The notes under the pieces were generated by a model. That model saw nothing but the letters and a program-made list of their open reading frames with translations, was not told where the DNA came from and did not search any database. Of a stretch of DNA of 64,000 nt, positions 42,806 to 50,925 are shown in pieces (within the stretch, counting starts at the first letter, position 1; every line of letters begins with the position of its first letter). This DNA is from Enterovibrio sp. JCM 19048 (GTDB lineage Bacteria; Pseudomonadota; Gammaproteobacteria; Enterobacterales; Vibrionaceae). A program made the position numbers and the translations under genes. The stretch lies in assembly GCA_001310415.1 (NCBI GenBank), contig BAXE01000005.1:234561-298560 (forward strand), in the 5' to 3' direction.

Positions 42806-43647
42806 ATGGAAATCATCCGTTGCGGAAAATCGCTGGGCGCTTTGGTTGAAGGCATCGATTTGTCGTGTGTTACCGCCTCCGAATTTGATGAACTCTACCG
42901 GGCGTTTTTACAGCACAAAGTCTTGTTTTTCAGGCAGCAAACACTGACACCTGAGACTCAATTGTCCCTGGCTGAACAATTTGGCGAATTGGAGTCCCCG
43001 CATCCATTTTTTCCCCATGTAGATAATTTCCCTCAGGTCAGTGTCATTGAAACGACACCCGGAAATCCGCCAGGAAAAAGCTACTGGCACACAGATATGA
43101 CCTGGCAGGCTGCCCCTCCGAAATGTGCCGTTTTGTGCGCTCAGCATCTTCCACGTCAGGGCGGTGATACGATTTGGGTCTCGATGGAGGCGGTTTATGC
43201 ATCATTACCCAGCGCAATGAAAAAGCGACTGCAGGGATTATCAGCGACCCATGCGGTACATGGTTTTGCGGGAAGCCGTTTTGACCATCTGGAAGCCGAT
43301 GGCACAAGTCGGTAGAAAAAGTCAGCCAAAATTTACAGTCTGTGAATCATCCTTTGGTTGTAAAACATCCAGAAACAGGCCAGCCAACTCTCTATATCAA
43401 CGAACAATTTACGCGGAACATTAATGATAAATCGCTTGAGAGCGAAGGAATCACGTTAACGTCGCTATTTTTAAACAGCCGTAAAGAGGAATTTCAGGTA
43501 CGTTTTAGCTGGGAGCCGGGGAGTGTGGTGATTTGGGATAACCGCTGCACCCAGCATTTTGCAGTAACAGATTATGGAGACGAAGCGAGGCGACTGCACC
43601 GTGTAGTGGTGAAAGGCACGGCGCCCCAAGCTATGATGATTAGATGA
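42806..43647 (+). CDS. TauD/TfdA-family alpha-ketoglutarate dioxygenase, one frameshift in the read
   Basis: An Fe(II)/2-oxoglutarate dioxygenase of 280 aa after repair. The facial triad is His-x-Asp in SYWHTDMTW and the distal His in WDNRCTQHFAVTDY, with the 2OG-binding Arg in RRLHRVVVKG. The start is ALVEGIDLSCV-like (MEIIRCGKSLGALVEGIDLS). A one-base deletion lies near 43310. The substrate could be taurine or another sulfonate or carboxylate; no sulfonate transporter is adjacent, so this is open. Confidence 0.84.
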
Positions 43648-43665
43648 TAAATACTGCACTATAGT

Positions 43666-43710
43666 TATACGAACCGCCTGAAATCCTGCATCTCTAGGTT
43701 GTTTGGGTAG
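43666..43710. repeat. Palindromic intergenic repeat, copy 2
   Basis: Shares CCTGAAATCCTGCATC and AGGTTGTTTGGGTA with copy 1 at 22795-22841. The arms are more diverged here. Confidence 0.65.
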
Positions 43711-43791
43711 TACAACTGGCGTTTGGTTTCTGCCAAACCGCACACGAAAAAATAATAACAGGAAGTACTTTTCCGCTGATAGGACAAGCGA

Positions 43792-44802
43792 ATGGTTTGG
43801 TTAGACAATGCCAGGATTATTGCAATTCTGGCAGTAGTAATGCTGCACGTTGCGGCAGATTTTGTATTTGATTATCCGGTAGGTGATGTCGCCTGGTGGG
43901 TTGGTAACGTTTACGACAGTGCAGTGCGTTGGTGTGTGCCTTTGTTTGTCATGATCAGTGGCGCGCTATTGCTTGATCCGTCCAAAAATGAACCCCTGAA
44001 AACCTTCTATTCCAAACGTGTATCCCGTCTTCTGGTCCCGCTTTTGTTCTGGACGCTGGTCTACCTGACCTGGCGCGTTGCCAAAGGTGTGGTAACCGGT
44101 AATCCCGAGAGTGTTTCGAGTCTGCTTGGCTCAGTGCTTGATGGGACGCCGTATTACCACCTCTGGTTTCTTTACATGATAGTTGGCCTCTACCTCTTTA
44201 CGCCGTTTATGCGAATGGTGGTCGCTCAGGCTTCTACTTCTTCCCTTTGGGTGCTGGTAGCGGCGGGAATGGTGATGGCGGCGGTTAACTCGCTTTACAG
44301 CAAAATCAGTGGTGTTGGTGACGGTCTGTTTATCAATTGGTTTTTGCTCTATGTGCCTTACTTTTTCCTCGGGTATTTGCTGCGTCACAGCGAAACCTAT
44401 CCGTCCAGAAAAAGTGTTCTTTTCACTCAGATGGTTTCAATTGCCCTGACCGCTGCCGGTTTTTACATGTTGGCAGTAGTAGCGGGGAGAAGTGTAGGGC
44501 TCTACTTTTATGACTACCTCAGCGTGACGGTTATCCCCATGTCCGTCGCCGTGTTTTGGCTGTTTAAAGCCAATAAACAGCCCATCGGGAGTATGGGTAT
44601 GACCAAAACGTTGGCGGCACTGACGCTTGGGGTATACCTCATCCACCCGATGTTTCTGGAGCTGTTTAACTTCCTCGGGATTGGGGCGACCGCATTTCCC
44701 GCTATTGTGTCGATTCCCGTATTTACCCTTCTTATTTATGTCCTTTCGTTGGCAGCAGCGTGGGTGATGTCTAAGTTGCCGTTTTTCAAGCGATGTATCT
44801 GA
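43792..44802 (+). CDS. Acyltransferase-3 family membrane protein (WecH/OafA-like)
   Basis: A 336-aa integral membrane acyltransferase with ten predicted helices. The N-terminal DNARIIAILAVVMLHVAADF contains the conserved His, followed by SAVRWCVPLFVMISGALLL and YSKRVSRLLVPLLFWTLVYL; GTPYYHLWFLYMIVGLYLF is also typical. These proteins O-acetylate surface or periplasmic glycans. It is alone, so the acceptor is unknown. AGGA precedes the ATG. Intact. Confidence 0.85.
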   Translation: MVWLDNARIIAILAVVMLHVAADFVFDYPVGDVAWWVGNVYDSAVRWCVPLFVMISGALLLDPSKNEPLKTFYSKRVSRLLVPLLFWTLVYLTWRVAKGVVTGNPESVSSLLGSVLDGTPYYHLWFLYMIVGLYLFTPFMRMVVAQASTSSLWVLVAAGMVMAAVNSLYSKISGVGDGLFINWFLLYVPYFFLGYLLRHSETYPSRKSVLFTQMVSIALTAAGFYMLAVVAGRSVGLYFYDYLSVTVIPMSVAVFWLFKANKQPIGSMGMTKTLAALTLGVYLIHPMFLELFNFLGIGATAFPAIVSIPVFTLLIYVLSLAAAWVMSKLPFFKRCI

Positions 44803-44869
44803 CAGATATGACGTTGTAACTAAATTGGCACCAAGGCGGGTACTTTGGATGACTATCAAGCTCCCCTTT

Positions 44870-44892
44870 AACATGTATAATTAATACATCTT
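44870..44892. promoter_or_regulatory. NsrR-like operator overlapping the nnrS promoter
   Basis: A 23-bp imperfect palindrome: arms AACATGTAT and ATACATCTT with one mismatch, 5-bp spacer. Length and sequence match the NsrR box (AAGATGyATTT-n-AAATrCATCTT). It contains a perfect TATAAT (44876-44881) and lies 20 bp before the chosen nnrS ATG. Confidence 0.75.
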
Positions 44893-44912
44893 AAAGTGAT
44901 CGGGTGAGCATC

Positions 44913-46102
44913 ATGATGCTGAATATTGTTGATAAAGCGCGGGAAGAGCGGATTCCCCCTATATTTCGTCTTGGTTTCAGGCCGTTTTTCCTGCTGGCTT
45001 CAAGCTATGCCGTCTTTGCGGTCAGCATGTGGGTATGGATATTCACGACCGGCGCTTCAACCAGCTTGAACGTACCGCCGCTGTGGTGGCATGCCCATGA
45101 AATGCTGTTCGGTTTTGCTATTGCGGTGGTAGCAGGATTTCTGCTGACGGCCGTGCAGACCTGGACAGGGGTTAAAGGCACGTCAGGATCTGGCTGGCAT
45201 TGATTGCCGCACTCTGGCTATTGCCGAGAATCCTGTTCTGGACTGACACACCGCTGTCGGTCATTGCTTTGATAGACGGCGCGTTTTTGCTGGCGGTGGG
45301 CTGGGAAGTAGGTTTTCGTGTGGTCAAAGCTAAACGCTGGCGTAACCTCTTCTTTATTCTCATGTTAGCCGTTGCATTGATTGCCAATTTCGCAAGTTAC
45401 GCAACAGTGAAGGGCATGCCGCCGTTCAGCGCTAATGCGTTATGGCAGGCGATGTTGTGGTGGTTCATGTTGCTCATTTCGATTATGGGTGGCCGTGTCA
45501 TTCCGTTTTTCACCGCCAAGCGCTTCCAACTCGATGTCAAAAAGTCACTGCTGTGGCTCGATATTGCTGCCAACCTGCCATTGGTGCTGCTTGCCGTGCT
45601 CAGTTTTTTCCCTCTGTTGGATAAACAGATTTCATTGGTGCTGTTATGGGTAGGCGGTGTTGCCCAATTGATTCGTTTAATCAGGTGGCAAGGTTACAAG
45701 TCTGCATCTGAGCCTCTTGTCTGGTCGTTGCACCTCTTCTATCTGGCGTTGCCTGTAGGCATGCTCGCCAAAGCCTTGTCCATCGACAGCGTCTGGGCGT
45801 CCCACACCCTGATCCACTTGTTTGCGATGGGAGCGTTGGCTGGGGTTATCCTCGCAATGATTTCCCGGGTAACAATGGGACACACTGGCCGGGCGATTTA
45901 TCAGGGGCCGCGGTTTTGGTATGCCTTTTTGTTGCTGGCGCTGGCTACGATAGTGCGTGTTGTCGGTCCTATTTTCTGGCCGCAGCTACTTGGTACCTGG
46001 GTTGTCATCGCAGCAGTCGGTTGGGGGATTTCCTTTGGCGCCTATGTGGTGGTGTTTGGCCCCATGCTTTGTAAAGCAAGGCCGGATGGTCATCCCGGCT
46101 AG
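44913..46102 (+). CDS. nnrS: NnrS, haem- and copper-containing membrane protein of nitric oxide stress, one frameshift in the read
   Basis: NnrS is a 12-segment membrane protein that protects iron centres during nitric oxide stress. The start MMLNIVDKAREERIPPIFRL is followed by GFRPFFLLASSYAVFAVSMW, WWHAHEMLFGFAIAVVAGFL and LTAVQTWTG. One base is missing near 45187. The second piece has GGRVIPFFTAKRF, HLFAMGALAGVILAMISRVT and MGHTGRAI. I prefer the ATG at 44913 to the GTG at 44904. Repaired length is about 396 aa. The NsrR-like palindrome upstream fits the function. Confidence 0.92.
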
Positions 46103-46188
46103 TCCCGGAAAAACAAGTTTGTATTGTCACAAGGAAAATTCATTGTTCTGCGCCATACTGGAAACATGTTTCTAATGAGGTAGATACA

Positions 46189-46959
46189 GTGTGTAGGTGG
46201 TTAGCATATCAGGGAAGACCTTGCTATTTGGACGAGTTGTTGCACCAGCCGGATCATTCGCTGGTGATGCAAAGTATGGACGCAACCAAGGCAGTGACCG
46301 CGGTAAATGCGGATGGATTTGGTGTGGCGTGGTATGGCGAGAAAACAACCCCCGCGCTTTACCGGGAAGTGTTGCCAGCGTGGTCAGATGCGAACCTGAA
46401 ATCCTTGGCAAAACACACCCAATCCCACCGTTTTATGGCGCATGTAAGGGCATCGACCGGCACCAATACTTCCCGTGAGAATTGTCATCCGTTCAATGTG
46501 GAAAACTGGCTGTTTATGCATAACGGCCAGATCCCGGAGTTTGAGCAGACCCGTTTTGCCTTAGAGCGAATGCTGGATGAACCTTACTATTTGCGCCGCA
46601 GAGGGGGAACGGACAGTGAACTGATTTTCTTGCTGCTGCTCCAGTGTGGATTGGTGGAATCACCGGAGAATGCACTGAGGAAGGTCATTTCGCTGGTGGA
46701 AGCGGAAATGCGGGTCAAAGAGGTAGATTCGCCGTTTAAGGCATCACTTTGTATCAGCAATGGCAATCAGTTCTGGGGATTACGCTATGCATCCAGCGGC
46801 GCGCCGCCAACCATGTTTTACAAGCATCTTGATGCTGGGGTGGTGCTGGCGTCTGAGCCTTACGAAACAGACCGCAGTGAATGGGTGAGTGTGCCTGAGC
46901 AAAGCTTTGTAGTGCTTGATGGCGAATCCGTAAATATCACCCCATTTAGCATCCAGTAA
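46189..46959 (+). CDS. yafJ: Class II glutamine amidotransferase, YafJ-like
   Basis: A 256-aa N-terminal-nucleophile amidotransferase. It starts GTG-TGT, giving Met-Cys2 (MCRWLAYQGRP), the catalytic Cys after Met removal. Conserved blocks are ADGFGVAWYG, HVRASTGTNTSRENCHPF, WLFMHNGQIPEFE and RRRGGTDSELIFLLLL. This family resembles the glutaminase domain of GlmS or PurF without a synthase domain; its substrate is not settled. Intact. Confidence 0.9.
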   Translation: MCRWLAYQGRPCYLDELLHQPDHSLVMQSMDATKAVTAVNADGFGVAWYGEKTTPALYREVLPAWSDANLKSLAKHTQSHRFMAHVRASTGTNTSRENCHPFNVENWLFMHNGQIPEFEQTRFALERMLDEPYYLRRRGGTDSELIFLLLLQCGLVESPENALRKVISLVEAEMRVKEVDSPFKASLCISNGNQFWGLRYASSGAPPTMFYKHLDAGVVLASEPYETDRSEWVSVPEQSFVVLDGESVNITPFSIQ

Positions 46960-46986
46960 AAAGAGCGGTAATCCCGCCCTGTCTTT

Positions 46987-47750
46987 TTATACCACCATAC
47001 TCAGGGGTTGGTATTGCGACCATGCATCTTGATATAGCTGGCGTGATTCACGGCGCAGCTTCTCGACTTTCGCCAGTTCAATGTCATTCAGCGCACGGGC
47101 TTCGCTGGCAGCATCGCGTTCTATCTGCTGGATTTGTTCATACATCTGGTGCTCGGGGCCATTTTTAATATCTGCAATGGCCTTAAGGTGCAGTTGAACC
47201 TCAGCGATCAATTTGCTTTCCGGCAAGGTTACCAACACTTTCAGGTCTCGGTAGCCTGAAGGGCGGGGAGAGTGGAACCGGTTGATAACCTCTGACGTCT
47301 GGGTGTTGGCAGCCAATGTTTCATAGGCTTGGTTCAATGCATCAATGGAATCTGTTTCTACCGTTACGCGCACAATGTCGGTTAATAGTGAAGCATCACC
47401 ACCCAACTCCTTTTCTACTTTTTCTTCAGCGCGCTGCTTTCCTTTAACGCCTGCAGTCAGTACGTTGCCGTTGACTTGTTTGGCAAGTTTACTGGCTAAC
47501 TGCTCCAGTTCATTTTGCGCCTGGGGAGCGGCTTCGTAGAGTGCATCCAGTTGATTGAAAGGCTGTTTTACGCTGGATGCGCGGAATGACGGAATGGAGA
47601 GAAGATCTGTCAGTGCCGGTTGGGCTGAGAGTGTTCATAAGCAAAGCTTGATTGTTCTGGAAGTGCTTTAAATTCGGGCTGACTGGCATAGGCCGGAACG
47701 CGAATAACCAGGATTGGAACGATTATCAGCGCCTTGAACATTCTTCCCAT
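46987..47750 (-). CDS. Exported RelA/SpoT-like domain protein, one frameshift in the read
   Basis: The protein begins with an apparent signal peptide (FKALIIVPILVIRVPAYAS) and then, in the next frame after a one-base deletion near 47630, carries LDALYEAAPQAQNELEQLAS, KGKQRAEEKVEKELGGDASL, LLTDIVRVTVETDSIDALNQ, PSGYRDLKVLVTLPESK and IAEVQLHLKAIADIKNG. The D-I-x-R, GYRDL and EVQLHLK blocks match the alarmone-synthetase fold of RelA/SpoT. Repaired length is 254 aa. An alarmone-synthetase fold in the periplasm has no obvious GTP/ATP supply, so its activity is uncertain. GAGGT precedes ATG 47750. Confidence 0.72.
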
Positions 47751-48073
47751 TTAGTACCTCTTGGTTGTCCTTGTAGGTATTTACAGCCCCAGAATAACGG
47801 TGGCGATTGAATGTTAGCTGAACGAAGTGTGAAGGTTCGGGGTCAACCTCTCAAAGTCATTTTGGGGAACGGACACAGATCAAATTTCGCATTATAAAAT
47901 TCTGCCCTTTGGTTTCATTGACGAATATATGTTTATATTTGTGCTTCGTGGTGTATTTATCGGCTGTTAAAGTTTGTCAAACAAGATGCGCTGGCGTTAA
48001 CTAAATGTGATGACTGTGATCGGTGATTCTTACCCAGAACCCACCGGTTAAGGACCAATGTGGAGGACTTACC
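47751..48073. other. Intergenic region between the RelA/SpoT-like gene and the 2OG oxygenase gene
   Basis: About 320 bp between divergent genes; AT-rich in the middle (TATATGTTTATATTT near 47925). Promoters are expected here, but no operator was recognised. Confidence 0.4.
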
Positions 48074-48709
48074 ATGTACCATCCAGATTACCTTGTGCAG
48101 CTAAGTCAAATCAGCGACCAGGCTGTCAAAGAACTCGAACCTATGTTTGACGATCTGCCAACTACCCCTTATGCAGACGGTCAATACCGGTTAAGACGCT
48201 ATTCCATTGTCCATTGCCATGACGGCGCACTACGGCAAATGGCGCACCATACCTTCGTTCAATCCGAAGCAATCAACCAGCATCAGGGTGGCGTGATACG
48301 CAACTTTGAAGAGCTGTCGCCCTCTGTGCTCCACTCTGAAGGTCTGTTTGAACTTTGCAGACTGTTCAGGGATAACAATGAACTGGACGCGCAACAGGAT
48401 ATTGAAATCCACCAAATGCGGGTGATCACCCTCAATGACATTACGCCGGTTTCCCCGGAAGGCATCCATCAGGATGGTTTTGACCATATTGCCATTGCGG
48501 CGATAGACAGGAAAAACGTGCAGGGTGGGGAAATACTGGTTTACCGTGATAAATGCGAGCGGCCATTCTTCTCACTGGCGATGGACAAAGGTGAAGTGGC
48601 TTTGTTGGACGACCATGCGGTGTGGCATAACGCTAACCCAATCCGGCCGCTGAACCCGGCTGAGCACGGTCATATGGATCTGTTCGTGTTGACGGCGAAG
48701 GTGCATTAA
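48074..48709 (+). CDS. 2OG-Fe dioxygenase family protein (2OG-Fe_Oxy_2 type)
   Basis: A 211-aa protein of the family that includes bacterial amino acid hydroxylases such as isoleucine dioxygenase. Iron ligands are in EGIHQDGFDHIAIAAIDR (His-x-Asp) and the distal His in LLDDHAVWHNANPI. The conserved HQMRVITLNDITPVSPEGIH surrounds the first motif. I chose the ATG at 48074 because GGAGGACTTACC precedes it; the upstream in-frame ATT/ATG at 48023 lacks such a site. Substrate unknown. Confidence 0.85.
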   Translation: MYHPDYLVQLSQISDQAVKELEPMFDDLPTTPYADGQYRLRRYSIVHCHDGALRQMAHHTFVQSEAINQHQGGVIRNFEELSPSVLHSEGLFELCRLFRDNNELDAQQDIEIHQMRVITLNDITPVSPEGIHQDGFDHIAIAAIDRKNVQGGEILVYRDKCERPFFSLAMDKGEVALLDDHAVWHNANPIRPLNPAEHGHMDLFVLTAKVH

Positions 48710-48742
48710 AGCGCAGTTGGGAGGCAAAGGGTGCAGAACACC

Positions 48743-48770
48743 AAAGAGGCAGGTTGTTGACCTGCCTCTT
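48743..48770. terminator. Bidirectional terminator
   Basis: Stem AAGAGGCAGG/CCTGCCTCTT between the convergent oxygenase and NTF2-like genes. Confidence 0.85.
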
Positions 48771-48775
48771 GTGTT

Positions 48776-49252
48776 TTATGCGGTGTAGGGGAGATACCCG
48801 GTAAACCCGACAATCTTCCAGCCGGATGATGTTTGTTTAAGGTAATAGAGGGTTTGCCATTTCAGGATTTCAGGCTCTTTGCCTACGACTTGAATGGTGC
48901 CGTTAAATTGTTTTCTGGCGATGGCTTTGCCATCTTTGATTTCGATTTGTTCTAAGGTCGTCAGCGTATGAATCGCTTCTTCGAGTGGTTCTGCATATTC
49001 AGTATCAAGACTGGCCCGCGCCGCTTCCAGCCAAGAATCACGGTAATGTTCGAAACGGGAAAAGGCGAGATTCCAATTGCCCGGGTCAGTGTCAAAATCA
49101 GCATTAACTGCGAAAAACTCCTCTTCAAGAAAATCATCCTCAACCATAGACCAGTCAGCCTGGGTGTAGGCGCGGATATCTTTTGCGACCAACATGTCCC
49201 AAATCTCTGCGCGATCGGTGTCAGTTTCTGAAAAAGGGTTGTTTTTAATCAC
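48776..49252 (-). CDS. Uncharacterised NTF2/SnoaL-like protein
   Basis: A 158-aa soluble, acidic protein. The pattern of an early helix (AEIWDMLVAKDIRAYTQADW) and late strands (IARKQFNGTIQVVG, LKWQTLYYLKQTSSGWKIVG) suggests an NTF2-like cone fold. I recognise no catalytic residues. Function unknown; it stands alone between terminators. Confidence 0.65.
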   Translation of the reverse strand: MIKNNPFSETDTDRAEIWDMLVAKDIRAYTQADWSMVEDDFLEEEFFAVNADFDTDPGNWNLAFSRFEHYRDSWLEAARASLDTEYAEPLEEAIHTLTTLEQIEIKDGKAIARKQFNGTIQVVGKEPEILKWQTLYYLKQTSSGWKIVGFTGYLPYTA

Positions 49253-49355
49253 ATTAGGCTCCGGGTTTTAGAAGAGAAGGGCACATAAAACGTGATTATC
49301 CGGTAAATGAAAACGATTGGAGACGTTGGCTGGGAGGCAGGTCTAAATTGCGATG

Positions 49356-49382
49356 AAAAATGGCTTCCGAAGAAGCCATTTG
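49356..49382. terminator. Terminator downstream of azoR
   Basis: Stem AAATGGCTTC/GAAGCCATTT just past the leftward azoR stop. Confidence 0.78.
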
Positions 49383-49401
49383 GACAGATGAGAGAACCGG
49401 G

Positions 49402-49989
49402 TTATACCAGTGCAAGCAATGCTTCTGATGCGTGTTCCATAGAGGCTTTTGCTGGCTCATCACCCATTGCCAGCGCTTCAGCGTAAACAAACTGCACATC
49501 AGTGATGCCTACAAAGCCCAAAACAGTTTGCAGGTAACCGGTAATATGTTCGCTAGGCATGTCTTTGTGCATACCACCGCGGGTTGTCACAACAATGGCT
49601 TTTTTGCCAGTCAGAAGACCCTGTGGGCCTTGTTCGGTGTAGGTAAAGGTCACACCGGCGCGGGCGATAAAATCAATCCAGTTTTTCAGCTGGGTTGGAA
49701 TGTTGAAGTTGTACATTGGCGCGGCAATTACCAAGGTGTCGCTGGCTTTGATTTCTTCAATCAGGCGATCTGACAGTGCCAGGGCCTCTTGCTGGCGCTC
49801 GCTCAGGTTGTCACCGCCACGCAGACCCATTGCCAACTCTCCATCCAGTACAGGAACAGGGTAAGCCGCCAGATCACGTTCGATGACAGACATTTCAGAG
49901 CCAAATTTCGCGACCATTTGGTCAATCAGTTTGGTTGAAGAAGAGTATTCACCCAGGATGCTTGATTTCAGAACCAGTACATTTGCCAT
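49402..49989 (-). CDS. azoR: FMN-dependent NADH-azoreductase AzoR
   Basis: A 195-aa flavodoxin-like NADH:quinone/azo reductase. The start [20 protein letters not shown] binds the FMN phosphate, and [20 protein letters not shown] and [12 protein letters not shown] are further FMN contacts. These enzymes remove quinones by two-electron reduction. Intact, monocistronic. Confidence 0.93.
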   Translation of the reverse strand: MANVLVLKSSILGEYSSSTKLIDQMVAKFGSEMSVIERDLAAYPVPVLDGELAMGLRGGDNLSERQQEALALSDRLIEEIKASDTLVIAAPMYNFNIPTQLKNWIDFIARAGVTFTYTEQGPQGLLTGKKAIVVTTRGGMHKDMPSEHITGYLQTVLGFVGITDVQFVYAEALAMGDEPAKASMEHASEALLALV

Positions 49990-50121
49990 GATTTCATTCC
50001 TTTAAAGTTTAAGAACCAAAATTCGTCTTGTTGAAATCAACTATAGGGATAAGACAAAATCTTAAAAAGCGGAAAAATCTGGATTGGATGTTCGAAAAAT
50101 TCGAATATGAGAGGCGTTTAC

Positions 50122-50150
50122 AAAAAAGGCCTCCCGAAGGAAGCCTTTTA
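50122..50150. terminator. Terminator downstream of nrdJb
   Basis: Stem AAAAGGCCTCC/GGAAGCCTTTT (one mismatch) right after the leftward nrdJb stop. Confidence 0.75.
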
Positions 50151-50167
50151 TTCATGTTAATCAGAGA

Positions 50168-50866
50168 TTAACCGCACTTAGAGTCGCCGCAGTTCAGACA
50201 AGTCTGACAGCCATCTTTCACGATCACTGCTTTGTTGTGGCACTTGTAGCAAAGGGTAGCGCTTGGTGGGAAGCCAGTGTTAACCGGTTCTTCTTCCTTC
50301 ACTTCTTCTTTTACCGCGTTTTCTGCACGCTTTGCTTCAAGGAATGCTTTTTGGTGCTCGTCCATTTCTGGGTTGTTCAGCATGCCGATTTTCATCAGGT
50401 GCTGTTCAATCACATTGCCGATTTCAGCAATCAGGGAAGGCACGTATTTGCCTTTATTCCAGTAACCGCCTTTCGGGTCGAACACGGAACGCAGTTCTTC
50501 AACCAGGAAGGTGCAGTCGCCGCCTTTGCGGAATACCGCAGAGATGATTCGGGTCAGCGCCACGATCCACTGGTAGTGTTCCAGGCTTTTGCTGTTGATG
50601 AAGATTTCAAAAGGACGACGCACTTCGTGGTCAGTACCTTCGTTCAGTACCACATCATTGATGGTGATAAACAGCGAATGCTCAGAAACGTGTTCTGGGG
50701 TTTTCAGCTTGTAGGTCGTACCCAGCAGCATCTCAGGACGCGGCATTTCTTCGTGCATGGTTTCCAGTTGCGGTGCTTCTTCAACCGGTGCTACAGGTGC
50801 TTCCTGAACCGCGTCTTTGCTTTTTACTTTGTACGCAACAATTTTGCTTTCAATTTTACGTGTCAT
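50168..50866 (-). CDS. nrdJb: Class II ribonucleotide reductase, C-terminal subunit NrdJb (TSCPD)
   Basis: A separate 232-aa polypeptide carrying the C-terminal part of an adenosylcobalamin-dependent RNR: the TSCPD-like region (LFITINDVVLNEGTDHEVRR, ALTRIISAVFRKGGDCTFLV) and the redox/zinc cysteines ATLCYKCHNKAV and CQTCLNCGDSKCG at the very end. These cysteines re-reduce the active site in the catalytic subunit. It follows the catalytic gene after 59 bp, the split arrangement known from Pseudomonas nrdJab. Confidence 0.85.
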   Translation of the reverse strand: MTRKIESKIVAYKVKSKDAVQEAPVAPVEEAPQLETMHEEMPRPEMLLGTTYKLKTPEHVSEHSLFITINDVVLNEGTDHEVRRPFEIFINSKSLEHYQWIVALTRIISAVFRKGGDCTFLVEELRSVFDPKGGYWNKGKYVPSLIAEIGNVIEQHLMKIGMLNNPEMDEHQKAFLEAKRAENAVKEEVKEEEPVNTGFPPSATLCYKCHNKAVIVKDGCQTCLNCGDSKCG

Positions 50867-50925
50867 ACGAATTACTTCTTATAAGCGGGAGGCTGTGAAT
50901 CGCTCCCAAATCAAATCCAACGCGG

